Below, one piece after another: positions 1 to 6,482 of a stretch of 7,263 bases of DNA. The stretch comes from Acidobacteriota bacterium (lineage in GTDB: Bacteria > Acidobacteriota > Terriglobia > Terriglobales > Acidobacteriaceae): assembly GCA_003225615.1 (NCBI GenBank), contig QIAS01000197.1, positions 9,222-16,484 on the forward strand. The letters are read 5' to 3'. The notes under the pieces were generated by a model, which was given only the letters and a program-made list of their open reading frames with translations, ran no database searches and had not been told where the DNA came from. Within the stretch, counting starts at the first letter, position 1. Every line of letters starts with the position of its first letter. A program made the position numbers and the translations under genes.

Positions 1-538
1 TCGCTCGCCGCTGCAGCGCGGTAAAAATAGTTGTATCTACGAGGCGAATGATCGGGCTGATGTCCCCCGTAGTCGCGGTCAGCTTGTCAATCGAGATGGT
101 CTCGTCCGCTGCTGCTTCATCATCGCGAATCACGTCTAAGGCAAAGCCTTCACTGGCTTCTTCCAGCACGCGTTGCGACTGCTCAGTCTTTTTCAGAATG
201 TCGCTGATCTGCTTAAGCGTCGAAACCTTGGTGACGATCCGCTTGCCCAGCAACAGGCTGATCTCATCGATCATCATGAGTTGGCTGGGATCAGCAATAG
301 CGATGGCCAGTTTCCCGTCCCGCGTTTCCTCGAGCGGAACGAAGTTGTAGCGGAACATCAGGTCTACGGGAACTTTCTTGAAAAGGTCGTGATGGAGCTG
401 AAAGTCATTCAGATCCACGAACTCGCAACGATAGCGCCGGGCCACGTCGCGTGCGCGGTCCAGTTCGTCGACCGCGGCTCCGTCAGCAATGTGGCCGCCG
501 TTGCCGCCGTTCACGAACAATGATTTCTTTTCTGCCAT
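1..538 (-). CDS. pilB: Type IV pilus assembly ATPase PilB, N-terminal part (runs off the window)
   Basis: PilB is the cytoplasmic hexameric ATPase that powers pilus extension, working against the platform protein PilC. Only residues 1-179 are inside the window; the reading frame stays open to base 1. Residues about 25-115 match the type II/IV secretion ATPase N-terminal domain: CEFVDLNDF (38-46), then VPVDLMFRYNFVPLE (56-70), LAIAIADPS (77-85) and a LLLGKRI turn (95-101). A charged linker follows, then SPIIRLVDTTIFTALQRRA (161-179), which in this family leads directly into the SDIHIE motif; the next base is compatible with Ser. The Walker A and B boxes would lie outside the window. The ATG at 538 is preceded by GGAAAGCGGGA, a fair ribosome binding site, and lies 50 bases after the pilC stop, so the two are probably co-transcribed. 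A GspE-type secretion ATPase is the alternative, made less likely by the pilin and pilC context. Confidence 0.9.
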   Translation of the reverse strand, partial: MAEKKSLFVNGGNGGHIADGAAVDELDRARDVARRYRCEFVDLNDFQLHHDLFKKVPVDLMFRYNFVPLEETRDGKLAIAIADPSQLMMIDEISLLLGKRIVTKVSTLKQISDILKKTEQSQRVLEEASEGFALDVIRDDEAAADETISIDKLTATTGDISPIIRLVDTTIFTALQRRA

Positions 539-588
539 TCCCGCTTTCCAATTCCCAATCTGCAAAATTACCTGATTTCCATCGCCTG

Positions 589-1797
589 TCAGTGCATGTT
601 GGCGCCGATAGTAAAGATGGGTAGATAGAGTGAAATCAGCACGCCGCCCACAAACACCGCCATAACAATGAGAATCACCGGCTCAATCATAGCCATGGCG
701 GCGCCGAGCGCCGTCTGCACATCCTCTTCGTAAAACTCCGCGACCGAGTTCAACATCGCCGGCAATGCGCCGGTGGACTCGCCTACTTCGATCATTTCGA
801 CTGCCATGTCGGGAAAGACCTTCTGCTCCTCCAGACTCTTGGCCAGCCCGCGTCCTTCACGCACACGGTGGCTGGCGTGGAGAACACCGTTCAGCACCCG
901 CCGGCTGCTCATCGAACCTCCGGCCGTCTCCATCGCCGGCACCAGGGGCAACCCGCCTTGCAGGAGCACGGAAAGCATACGCGCAAAATTCGCGACCTGG
1001 TACTTCATGCGGATGTCACCCAGCAGCGGTAACGAAAAGATGGCGCGATCAAGCCGCTCTGCACCCTTATCCGTACGTTTCCACTGCCAGAGCGCTATCG
1101 CCAGAACTATCACTACGCCCAAGGCTATCGGGGCATACTTTTGTGCATTGAGTCCCACCGCGAGCATGAATACCGTGATGACCGGCAGCTTCGCATTCAG
1201 GTTATTGAACAAATCCGCAAACTTCGGCACGACGTAGGTGATCAGAAAAATCATCATGCAGGTAACCACTATGACCAGCAGCGCCGGATATACCAGCGAA
1301 ACCGCAAGCTTTTTGCGGAAGGTAAGGGCCAGCCGCTGGAATGCAATGTAGCGGCTCAGCACCTCTTCCATATTTCCGCTCTTCTCGCCCGCCAGCAACG
1401 TGGTCGTATACATCTTCGGAAACACACCCTGCGCGGCAAAGGCCTCGGAAAGTGATTCACCGCTCTTCACCCGGTCGCGCACATTCTCCAGCAGCGCACG
1501 AAGATGTGCATCCCTCTGACGCTTGATGAGCAAATCCAGCGAGGTCAAGATAGGCAGCCCGGCTTTGATTAGAGTTAAAAACTGCTGGTTGTATATGAGA
1601 AACGAAGTGGTGCGCAGCCGCCGGCCAGGAGAGAGTGCGACCTTGCCGCCCACGAACATTCCTCGCGGCTTAACCCAGTGAACGAGATAACCCTGCTGCA
1701 GGAAACGGTCGCGCACCTCGGCCTCGGAGTATCCGTGCTCAACCTGCTGCAGCGTGTGGCCGCGTTCATCCGCCATTTTTACGATAAATTCCGCCAT
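589..1797 (-). CDS. pilC: Type IV pilus inner-membrane platform protein PilC
   Basis: PilC is the polytopic inner-membrane protein on which PilB acts to insert pilins into the growing pilus. The 402-residue length is normal for the GspF/PilC family. Two T2SF domains are visible at about 68-190 and 270-392, with the internal repeat recognisable as LLAGEKSGNMEEVL (134-147) and MIEVGESTGALPAML (335-349). Hydrophobic segments lie at about 167-189, 222-238 and 366-390; the last contains the family IEPVILIVMA stretch (371-380). The N-terminus (MAEFIVKMADERGH, then YSEAEVRDRFLQQGYLV) is the usual short soluble lead-in, which supports the ATG at 1797. No good Shine-Dalgarno lies within 15 bases of that start; the nearest purine-rich run, GAGGA, is 18 bases away. 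pilB follows 50 bases downstream. The gap upstream to lolA is 187 bases, so pilC may start its own transcript. Confidence 0.95.
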   Translation of the reverse strand: MAEFIVKMADERGHTLQQVEHGYSEAEVRDRFLQQGYLVHWVKPRGMFVGGKVALSPGRRLRTTSFLIYNQQFLTLIKAGLPILTSLDLLIKRQRDAHLRALLENVRDRVKSGESLSEAFAAQGVFPKMYTTTLLAGEKSGNMEEVLSRYIAFQRLALTFRKKLAVSLVYPALLVIVVTCMMIFLITYVVPKFADLFNNLNAKLPVITVFMLAVGLNAQKYAPIALGVVIVLAIALWQWKRTDKGAERLDRAIFSLPLLGDIRMKYQVANFARMLSVLLQGGLPLVPAMETAGGSMSSRRVLNGVLHASHRVREGRGLAKSLEEQKVFPDMAVEMIEVGESTGALPAMLNSVAEFYEEDVQTALGAAMAMIEPVILIVMAVFVGGVLISLYLPIFTIGANMH

Positions 1798-1871
1798 GCT
1801 AATTCGCAGTTATCGTCCTCAGTCTAACATTCAAAATTCCGGAAAGTAGTGGCTAATCTGCTGCTGCACAA

Positions 1872-1940
1872 GGGCTTGTCACTAACCGTGGTAATCCCCT
1901 ATCGCAAGTGCCAAAGACGAGATCACAAGCCCACAAGCCA
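1872..1940. repeat. Short inverted and direct repeats (ACAAGCC family) between lolA and pilC
   Basis: ACAAGCCC at 1925-1932 is followed immediately by a second ACAAGCC at 1933-1939, giving a near-perfect 8-base tandem. The reverse complement GGGCTTGT occurs at 1872-1879, about 45 bases away. The 8-base inverted pair could form a hairpin in the lolA-pilC intergenic RNA, or the three copies could be a binding site upstream of pilC. I see no matching known operator. Repeats this short can occur by chance in a 187-base gap. Confidence 0.3.
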
Positions 1941-1962
1941 TCTATTTTCAATGAGATAGATG
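1939..1962 (-). other. Stem-loop just downstream of lolA
   Basis: CATCTAT (1939-1945) and ATAGATG (1956-1962) form a perfect 7-bp stem with a 10-base loop, beginning 23 bases beyond the lolA stop codon. On the minus strand no U-rich tract follows, so it is not a canonical intrinsic terminator. It could be a 3'-end stabiliser or a weak termination/pausing site. Termination between lolA and pilC is therefore not established. Confidence 0.35.
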
Positions 1963-1984
1963 AATGCCTCCAAGACCTCAAACC

Positions 1985-2662
1985 TTACTGTCCGAAATCC
2001 GCGTCCACAATTTCGACGCCCGGCGGCAACGTAAAATGAAACTGGTGGTCGGCGACCTGAACATTCTCTTTTTGGTCAAGGAAGCGATATTCGGTAACCG
2101 AGCCATCCACCTCATCAATTTGGATGCGGGCAATGCGGTTCTCCGGCGTGATCTCCAGTAAAACTTGGTTCACTCGGTCTCCTAAAGCCTCTGGGACCCC
2201 CCGCAACACCACATTCCCGGGCGTGGTAGGCGTCTGGTCCGGGGCCAGTGAGAGCCCGTGCAATTCCTTCTCCAGCTTCGTCTTACCTAAGAGAAACGCC
2301 AGCGGAGATCGGAGGTCATCCAATTTTCTAACCTGCGTCTTCCGCACCTGCTTGTCGCCGGGCAAGTAGAACCACGCGTCCTTGCCGTCGCTCACGAACA
2401 GCTTCTCTCTGGGAGAACGGTACTCCCAGCGCATCTTGCCGGGTTTTTTGAGCCAAAGCGTTCCCGCCTCTTGCCGCTCCACGCCTGAACCGCGGTATGT
2501 TTCAGAGAACTCCGCCCGCATGCTACGCAGATGGTTGTAGCGTTCGTCGACCCGCTGAGCAATGGCATGAACGTCAGCACCAGGCGCCGCGGCACGGCCC
2601 GCCGCCAGCACCATGCCAACGGCTACCAAGATCAAAGTGAATTTCACAGCTTGGAATTTCAT
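1985..2662 (-). CDS. lolA: Outer-membrane lipoprotein carrier protein LolA (periplasmic chaperone)
   Basis: LolA accepts lipoproteins released from the inner membrane by the LolCDE transporter and ferries them across the periplasm to the outer membrane. The 225-residue product begins with a signal peptide: Lys2 and Lys7, a hydrophobic core at about 8-21, and an AGRAAA cleavage region near residue 26. The mature part shows the LolA pattern: an early YNHLRSMRAEFSETY helix/strand (42-56), then GTLWLKKPGKMRWEY (67-81), EKLFVSDGKDAWFYLPGDKQV (86-106) and the SPLAFLLGK segment (119-127). The rest is consistent with the half-open beta-barrel fold of the family. The start at 2662 keeps the whole signal peptide, but the preceding bases (CTAATTAATTAACA) are AT-rich with no Shine-Dalgarno. 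The gene is flanked by pilC downstream and the convergent small ORF plus the TPR gene upstream. It may serve pilus lipoproteins such as a pilotin, but LolA is general and this link is only positional. A generic LolA-like/DUF4292 protein is the alternative. Confidence 0.86.
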   Translation of the reverse strand: MKFQAVKFTLILVAVGMVLAAGRAAAPGADVHAIAQRVDERYNHLRSMRAEFSETYRGSGVERQEAGTLWLKKPGKMRWEYRSPREKLFVSDGKDAWFYLPGDKQVRKTQVRKLDDLRSPLAFLLGKTKLEKELHGLSLAPDQTPTTPGNVVLRGVPEALGDRVNQVLLEITPENRIARIQIDEVDGSVTEYRFLDQKENVQVADHQFHFTLPPGVEIVDADFGQ

Positions 2663-2949
2663 TGTTAATTAATTAGACGCTTTCAACGGCGGGGGAAGAG
2701 CCTGAAATTTGCAGGCAAAGACTACTCCGGCCAGATCTCCTGAGCATATTGTAGCCTCTTACGCCGGGTGGAGTCGCCTGACAATGCGGCAGGCTGGTTC
2801 GCCGAATGAAAGATCGCCTCATCGCTTCGAATGTTAGCCGATCGCGCATGGCTTTCTCGGGATTACCCCGAGCAATTGCGATCCCCGTACCCTTTTGCGT
2901 TTGCGTTTCGTTCTTACGATAGGGACAGCTCGCTGTTCGGGAGGCGGTT
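2663..2949. other. Non-coding gap between lolA and the small plus-strand ORF
   Basis: I see no credible gene in these 287 bases. They hold two hairpins with the same stem, GCCTG/CAGGC, at 2700-2716 (7-base loop) and 2776-2794 (9-base loop), and a third, CTCGGG/CCCGAG, at 2856-2872 (5-base loop). None is followed by a U-tract on either strand. A TACAAT hexamer reads on the minus strand at 2753-2748 and could be a -10 for lolA, but there is no convincing -35. For the plus-strand ORF only weak promoter-like hexamers are visible. The gap is probably a divergent regulatory region for lolA and the small ORF. Confidence 0.4.
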
Positions 2950-3180
2950 ATGGCTGTCGTGAAGCGCATTGGTGCCGGTTCGGCGTTTAAGGTAGGATTC
3001 GTTGTCTATGGGATCTTGGGTTTAATCGCGGGCGTGTTCTGTAGCGCCGTCGCCCTCGCGGGGGTTGCGTTCGCTCCACATGCGCCACCGTTTTTATCGA
3101 GGAAGGCAATAGCTTTTAATCGGATGGCGGCAATTTGGGCTGTGGCGGCGTATATCCCGGAGGTAGGCCTTTTTCGATAA
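2950..3180 (+). CDS. Small hydrophobic membrane protein, possibly a truncated remnant
   Basis: This is the only plus-strand ORF I consider plausible. Its ATG is preceded by GGGAGG (2939-2944) with 5-base spacing, one of the best ribosome binding sites in the window. The 76-residue product starts MAVVKRIGAGSAFKVGF and continues as a strongly hydrophobic helix (about 15-43), the arrangement I associate with small acidobacterial membrane proteins whose N-terminus reads roughly RRIG.GSAFK; I cannot name the family with certainty. From about residue 48 the character changes, and residues from about 56 are encoded antisense to the last codons of the TPR gene, so the C-terminus is either overprinted or out of place. 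Two readings are possible: a genuine single-span protein overlapping its convergent neighbour, or the 5' end of a larger gene truncated near 3090-3115. Chance is less likely because of the ribosome binding site and the hydrophobic N-terminus. Confidence 0.42.
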   Translation: MAVVKRIGAGSAFKVGFVVYGILGLIAGVFCSAVALAGVAFAPHAPPFLSRKAIAFNRMAAIWAVAAYIPEVGLFR

Positions 3181-4042
3181 AAGGAAAATCGTCGGGCATA
3201 CGAACTTCGATTCGCCCGTCCGGCATGAGTTTATAGGCGTGACCATCCGGATCCACGGGAATGCGCGACACAACACCCGCCGCGACCATCGCCGAGAAAC
3301 TGGGCGGCAGATGGCCGGTTTTCTCGCCGTACTGGGTTACTGCCCTTTGCAGATTCGTGACGTCCTCATCCACCTGCAAAGCGCGCAGATGCGCAATAGC
3401 GTTGGCGCGAATCTGCTTGTCCTGAGTGGTCTGGTAAGTGGTGAGCCACAACATGCGCGCGGTCTGCAATTCGCCCGCGTGCTGCGCCATCTGGGCAGCC
3501 AGCAGCTTCATGAAAGGGTGGGCATCGGGCACTCGGGAGCCCCTTTCAAACGCCTCCAACGCGCCGGCGTAATCCTTTTTATCCGTGTAATAGATGAACC
3601 CTAATTCGTAGTAAAGATGCCAGTCGTTGGGGTTGTTTCGAATGCCGTATTCAATCAGTTGAATCGCCTTCTCGGGCATGCCAGCGCCATTGGGCGGCTG
3701 AGGAGCAAGAAAAGTGGCGCCGAATTGGTAAGCCACTAACAGCTGAGGATCGAGCTGGGTGCTGATTTCCAGAAGCGTCGCCAAGAGGTCATAGTGTTTG
3801 CTGTGTTGGTGATGCTTTCTCCCAAAGTACTGCACCGCCCGCGTCCAATAGATGTCCGCCATCAGACCCTCATAACCCAGGCTCAGACGCTTCAGGGTCT
3901 TCGGCGAAGTGATGTACAGCACTTCATCGAGCGTGGCCATGGTGCGCATCTGGTCCACGCGGCGCAGCAGGACAACCGAAGCCAGCATGCACCCCACCAG
4001 CAGCAGGCTAGCGACAATCGTCGTGCGTTGGGAAGCAGTCAT
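3116..4042 (-). CDS. Membrane-anchored TPR protein linked to the ABC transporter
   Basis: The role is unknown; TPR domains usually mediate protein-protein contacts. The 308-residue product has one N-terminal hydrophobic segment (about 8-26) and should project the rest outside the cytoplasm. A conserved-looking block follows, LGYEGLMADIYWTRAVQYFG (55-74). Helical repeats run from about 84 to 220; the clearest TPR is WHLYYELGFIYYTDKKDY with ALEAFERG (141-168). The tail contains HLPPSFSAMVAAGVVSRIP (244-262) and VDPDGHAYKLMPDGRIEV (263-280), then a proline-rich end. I start it at 4042 because this ATG overlaps the permease stop by one base (TAATG), typical of translational coupling; an in-frame ATG at 4084 would overlap the permease by about 43 bases and delay the membrane anchor. 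GGGA lies 9 bases before the start. LVGC at 15-18 resembles a lipobox, but hydrophobicity continues past the Cys, so a membrane anchor is more likely. Co-transcription with the ABC genes points to a joint function. Confidence 0.85.
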   Translation of the reverse strand: MTASQRTTIVASLLLVGCMLASVVLLRRVDQMRTMATLDEVLYITSPKTLKRLSLGYEGLMADIYWTRAVQYFGRKHHQHSKHYDLLATLLEISTQLDPQLLVAYQFGATFLAPQPPNGAGMPEKAIQLIEYGIRNNPNDWHLYYELGFIYYTDKKDYAGALEAFERGSRVPDAHPFMKLLAAQMAQHAGELQTARMLWLTTYQTTQDKQIRANAIAHLRALQVDEDVTNLQRAVTQYGEKTGHLPPSFSAMVAAGVVSRIPVDPDGHAYKLMPDGRIEVRMPDDFPFIEKGLPPGYTPPQPKLPPSD

Positions 4043-4818
4043 TATTTCAAATCCCGATGCTCGAAGATCAGCACGGCACCGCACAGCGCTACCGCCGCAT
4101 AAGTGAGGGCATAGGCAGTGTTATACAGGATCAGAGGCCCGGCTACGGGCCGTTCATGGGCCACCGAGCTGATCACATTTAACGCCGAGAAATTCGGCAC
4201 CAGGTAGGCCGCGCCCGTCGCCAGCCATCGGCTGAGACCATGTGCCATGCCGGCAAACCCGCGTAAATCTTCGGCGAAGCTTCCTATCACAAACAGAGAA
4301 AATGCAAACACGGCTGATAGCAGCGGCGAAGAAAAGGAAGAGAACAATAGCGCCAAGGCACAGATGATCAGAAACTGCAGAACGATGAAGTAGAGCGCAA
4401 CCAGAATCCATGCATCCGGCATGTGGAAGCGATGCGCCACATACAGCAAAGCGGCGAAAACGCCGATGGCCATGAAAAACGTATTCACGAGCAAAGTCCC
4501 CGCCAACCCGAAAAACTTGCCGACGATGAACTCCCACCGCCGCACCGGCCGTGATAATACCGTGTACAGCGTGCGCCTTTCGATCTCCTTCGAAACCAAA
4601 CCAATGCCGATAAAAATTGCGATTACTATGCCGAATAGCGACACGGCTGTGAGTCCCAGATTGATGACGACAAGCTTTTCAATGTCAATGGAGATCTCCC
4701 CTACCAGAATTGCCGCTCCGGAAAGTAGCAGCGCAAAGGCGATCAGGTTATAAAGCACCCGGTCGCGAACCGCTTCGCGAAACGTATTCGACGCAATATG
4801 CACGATGCGGCCGCTCAT
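4042..4818 (-). CDS. ABC-2-type transporter permease
   Basis: This is the membrane half of an ABC exporter whose ATPase is the upstream gene; the substrate is unknown. The 258-residue product has about six hydrophobic segments: roughly 22-40, 49-75, 103-128, 136-160, 164-182 and 229-252. Between the second and third lies the cytoplasmic block KEIERRTLYTVLSRPVRRWE (77-96), typical of the NosY-like ABC-2 permeases, where it contacts the ATPase. The ATG overlaps the ATPase stop as ATGA. It follows AAGGGGTGATCGC, close to the full anti-Shine-Dalgarno complement, so translation should be efficient and coupled. Its own stop overlaps the TPR gene start. The layout parallels PilI beside PilH in the Myxococcus pil cluster, but this permease family is widespread and the name pilI is not justified on sequence alone. 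Confidence 0.92.
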   Translation of the reverse strand: MSGRIVHIASNTFREAVRDRVLYNLIAFALLLSGAAILVGEISIDIEKLVVINLGLTAVSLFGIVIAIFIGIGLVSKEIERRTLYTVLSRPVRRWEFIVGKFFGLAGTLLVNTFFMAIGVFAALLYVAHRFHMPDAWILVALYFIVLQFLIICALALLFSSFSSPLLSAVFAFSLFVIGSFAEDLRGFAGMAHGLSRWLATGAAYLVPNFSALNVISSVAHERPVAGPLILYNTAYALTYAAVALCGAVLIFEHRDLK

Positions 4819-5753
4819 GCGATCACCCCTTGCATCTTGTCCACCTGCTTCAACTTCTGCACGAAGTAGTCTTCTAACGAGGCGCGGACCGGAACCAGGG
4901 AAACCAATCGCAACTTCTCGCGCCGCAATGCTTCAACGGCAACCTCCTGATTTTCTTCGGCAATGACGGCGCGCACCGTATCGCCGGTTACATGGCATTC
5001 GCCGAGGTTCTTAAGCGATTCCGGCACATGCGTTCCCTGCCATACGATTTCAACTTTGCCGTGAATGCTGGAGGTGAGTTCCGCCACCGCTCCCACTCCC
5101 CGCAGTTCTCCCAAATGGATGATCGCGACTCGATCGCAAAGCGCTTCCGCATCCGACAAAATATGCGTCGAGAAGAAAACCGTCTTGCCCTCTCGCTTGA
5201 GTTGCTCAATCAGATCACGTACTTCACGCCGTCCCATCGGATCCAGCCCTGACATCGGCTCATCCAGAAACACCACTTTGGGGTCATGCAGAATGGCCTG
5301 CGCAATTCCCACCCGCTGCAGCATGCCCTTGGAGAACTTGCGCAGCTGTACTCCACCAACATCATGCAGTCCTACCCGGCCCAGCATGGCTTCCACCTTT
5401 GGACCGCGCTCTTTCTCCGACATGCCAGAAAGCTGCCCGTAATATTCCAGCAATTCCCGCGCGGTCAGGTAGTCGTAGAAATAAGGTTGCTCGGGAAGAA
5501 AACCGATCTGGGCTTTCACCGCCGGGTCGGTCCATTCTTTCCCCAGAATGCGGGCCGATCCAGAAGTCGGGAACACAAGTCCCATGAGTAACTTCAACGT
5601 AGTCGTCTTGCCGGCACCGTTGGGTCCGAGGAAGCCGAAAATTTCGCCCTCTTCCACCGCCAGGCGCAAAGGACGCAAGGCATGCTTCGGCCTTTTCCTC
5701 CAGAAACCCACTGAATATGTTTTTTCCAACCCCAGGATTTCAATGGCAAGCAT
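4815..5753 (-). CDS. ABC transporter ATP-binding protein (ABC-2 exporter type)
   Basis: This is the cytoplasmic nucleotide-binding subunit that would energise the permease encoded next. Numbering from the ATG at 5753 (312 residues), Walker A is GPNGAGKTT (43-51), the Q-loop region is GFLPEQP (84-90), the signature is the variant FSKGM followed by LQR (140-147), Walker B is VVFLDEP (160-166), the D-loop is SGLD (168-171) and the H-loop His is in STHIL (195-199). All catalytic elements are intact. The FSKGM signature is common in ABC-2 exporter and regulatory ATPases. The roughly 95-residue C-terminal extension after the H-loop is also usual for this subfamily. A TTG at 5792 would add 13 residues, but no ribosome binding site precedes it and a TATAAT element overlaps it, so I prefer the ATG. 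The stop overlaps the permease start (ATGA). Among pilus genes the closest contextual parallel is Myxococcus PilH. Confidence 0.95.
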   Translation of the reverse strand: MLAIEILGLEKTYSVGFWRKRPKHALRPLRLAVEEGEIFGFLGPNGAGKTTTLKLLMGLVFPTSGSARILGKEWTDPAVKAQIGFLPEQPYFYDYLTARELLEYYGQLSGMSEKERGPKVEAMLGRVGLHDVGGVQLRKFSKGMLQRVGIAQAILHDPKVVFLDEPMSGLDPMGRREVRDLIEQLKREGKTVFFSTHILSDAEALCDRVAIIHLGELRGVGAVAELTSSIHGKVEIVWQGTHVPESLKNLGECHVTGDTVRAVIAEENQEVAVEALRREKLRLVSLVPVRASLEDYFVQKLKQVDKMQGVIA

Positions 5754-5791
5754 TAGCTGCTGACCCGTCCATATGCTCTCTTGATAAAACA

Positions 5792-5797
5792 ATTATA
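5792..5797 (-). promoter_or_regulatory. Candidate -10 element (TATAAT) for the ABC-TPR operon
   Basis: A perfect TATAAT reads on the minus strand here, 38 bases before the preferred ATG of the ATPase gene. It would place a transcription start near 5785 and a leader of about 30 bases. The hexamer 17 bases upstream (GCCCTA) does not resemble TTGACA, so it would be a -10-driven or activator-dependent promoter. The 95-base gap behind the second pilin contains no convincing U-tract terminator, so read-through from the pilin is also possible. Confidence 0.4.
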
Positions 5798-5887
5798 TGC
5801 AGATTGGAAATTCTTAGGGCTAGCGATAAGGTTACGCAGGTCACGAGGCGCCCCCAGAAGGGAAACGGGGCTGCCCAACCCCAAATT

Positions 5888-6409
5888 CTAGGGTGCGATC
5901 GGATAGGCGGCACAAGCGACCAGCGTGCTCACCGGCGGGCCACCCCCACTGTTTTGTGCCCGCAGAATCTGCTCTGAACTGGAGCAGAAGTCCCGATTGC
6001 CGCTGGATCCTAAGATGACCGGGGTTGCTCCGGCCACATAGTTGGCGTTGAGAGTGCCCCCGGCGATGCCGGTCGCCTGAAATTGGTATCCGCTTTTTCC
6101 CGTGCTGCCAGGCACCGCACTAGACAGAGAGCTGTCGAGCAGACAAGCCGAACCGGGACCCGGCGTGCAGGGTGCTGGCCCGCCGAGGTCTGGAAGTGTC
6201 GCCGCGTATCCAATCGTCGGGTACGCATTAAAATAAGTAATCTCGGCAGAAGCGATTGTGCGAAGCGAAGCAGCTGCTGAGGATTCGTTGGCGGCCATTC
6301 TTGAGTGGAGCACGTTCGGAATAGCGATAGCCGCAATGACGAGTATGATCGCAACCACGATCAGCAACTCGATCAGCGAAAAGCCTTTCGCTCTTCCCAT
6401 GTCCGCCAT
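5888..6409 (-). CDS. Type IV pilin-like protein, second copy
   Basis: This is a secreted pilin subunit processed by the prepilin peptidase PilD. The class III leader ends AKG, then FSLIELLIVVAIIL, with cleavage between Gly9 and Phe10 and the mature Glu5 (Glu14 of the precursor) that is needed for assembly. The hydrophobic alpha-1 helix spans about 10-33. AANESSAAASLRT and AEITYFNAYP (39-64) match the neighbouring pilin closely. The globular part has four cysteines (81, 89, 142, 166) in the same order and similar spacing as the other pilin, which suggests two disulfides. The start is uncertain: an in-frame ATG at 6400 gives a 6-residue leader (MGRAKG) equal in length to that of the first pilin and sits 10 bases after GGAG, while the ATG at 6409 has AAGG 7 bases upstream. 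It may be a minor pilin or an alternative major subunit. The first pilin has a better ribosome binding site and its own terminator, so this copy is probably less abundant. Confidence 0.92.
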   Translation of the reverse strand: MADMGRAKGFSLIELLIVVAIILVIAAIAIPNVLHSRMAANESSAAASLRTIASAEITYFNAYPTIGYAATLPDLGGPAPCTPGPGSACLLDSSLSSAVPGSTGKSGYQFQATGIAGGTLNANYVAGATPVILGSSGNRDFCSSSEQILRAQNSGGGPPVSTLVACAAYPIAP

Positions 6410-6456
6410 TCTCCAGCCTTGGCTCCTAAAAAGAATCGGAACCTACTCACAAATTA

Positions 6457-6482
6457 GCACCTGGAGGGCCATCCCGAGGTGC
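6457..6482 (-). other. Structured leader of the second pilin
   Basis: On the minus strand GCACCT pairs with AGGTGC (6 bp, 14-base loop), and GGG/CCC can pair inside the loop. Competing pairs overlap it: AGGGC/GCCCT (6481-6485 with 6465-6469) and CCCGA/TCGGG (6486-6490 with 6473-6477). These two interleave, so alternative or pseudoknotted folds are possible. It lies about 50 bases before the pilin start. No known riboswitch is recognised. Confidence 0.3.

Noticed and set aside
173..523. 116-residue plus-strand ORF at the left end
   Set aside because: Antisense to the pilB N-terminus, which has clear family motifs in the opposite frame.
765..1526. Several plus-strand ORFs inside pilC
   Set aside because: They are antisense shadows of a complete, well-conserved gene; the compositions are Arg/Pro/Ser-rich and no ribosome binding sites stand out.
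2673..2969. 98-residue minus-strand ORF
   Set aside because: Arg/Ser-rich, no recognisable motif or hydrophobic pattern, no good ribosome binding site, and it overlaps the 5' part of the better-supported small plus-strand ORF.
3989..4042. Lipobox (LVGC) making the TPR protein a lipoprotein
   Set aside because: Hydrophobicity continues for several residues beyond the Cys, as in a membrane anchor, and the preceding h-region is short. Not excluded.
4043..4084. Upstream ATG for the TPR protein (14 extra residues)
   Set aside because: It would overlap the permease by about 43 bases and displace the membrane anchor; the coupled TAATG start is more natural.
5754..5792. TTG start adding 13 residues to the ABC ATPase
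   Set aside because: No ribosome binding site, extension unlike the family N-terminus, and a TATAAT element overlaps the codon, so transcription probably begins downstream of it.
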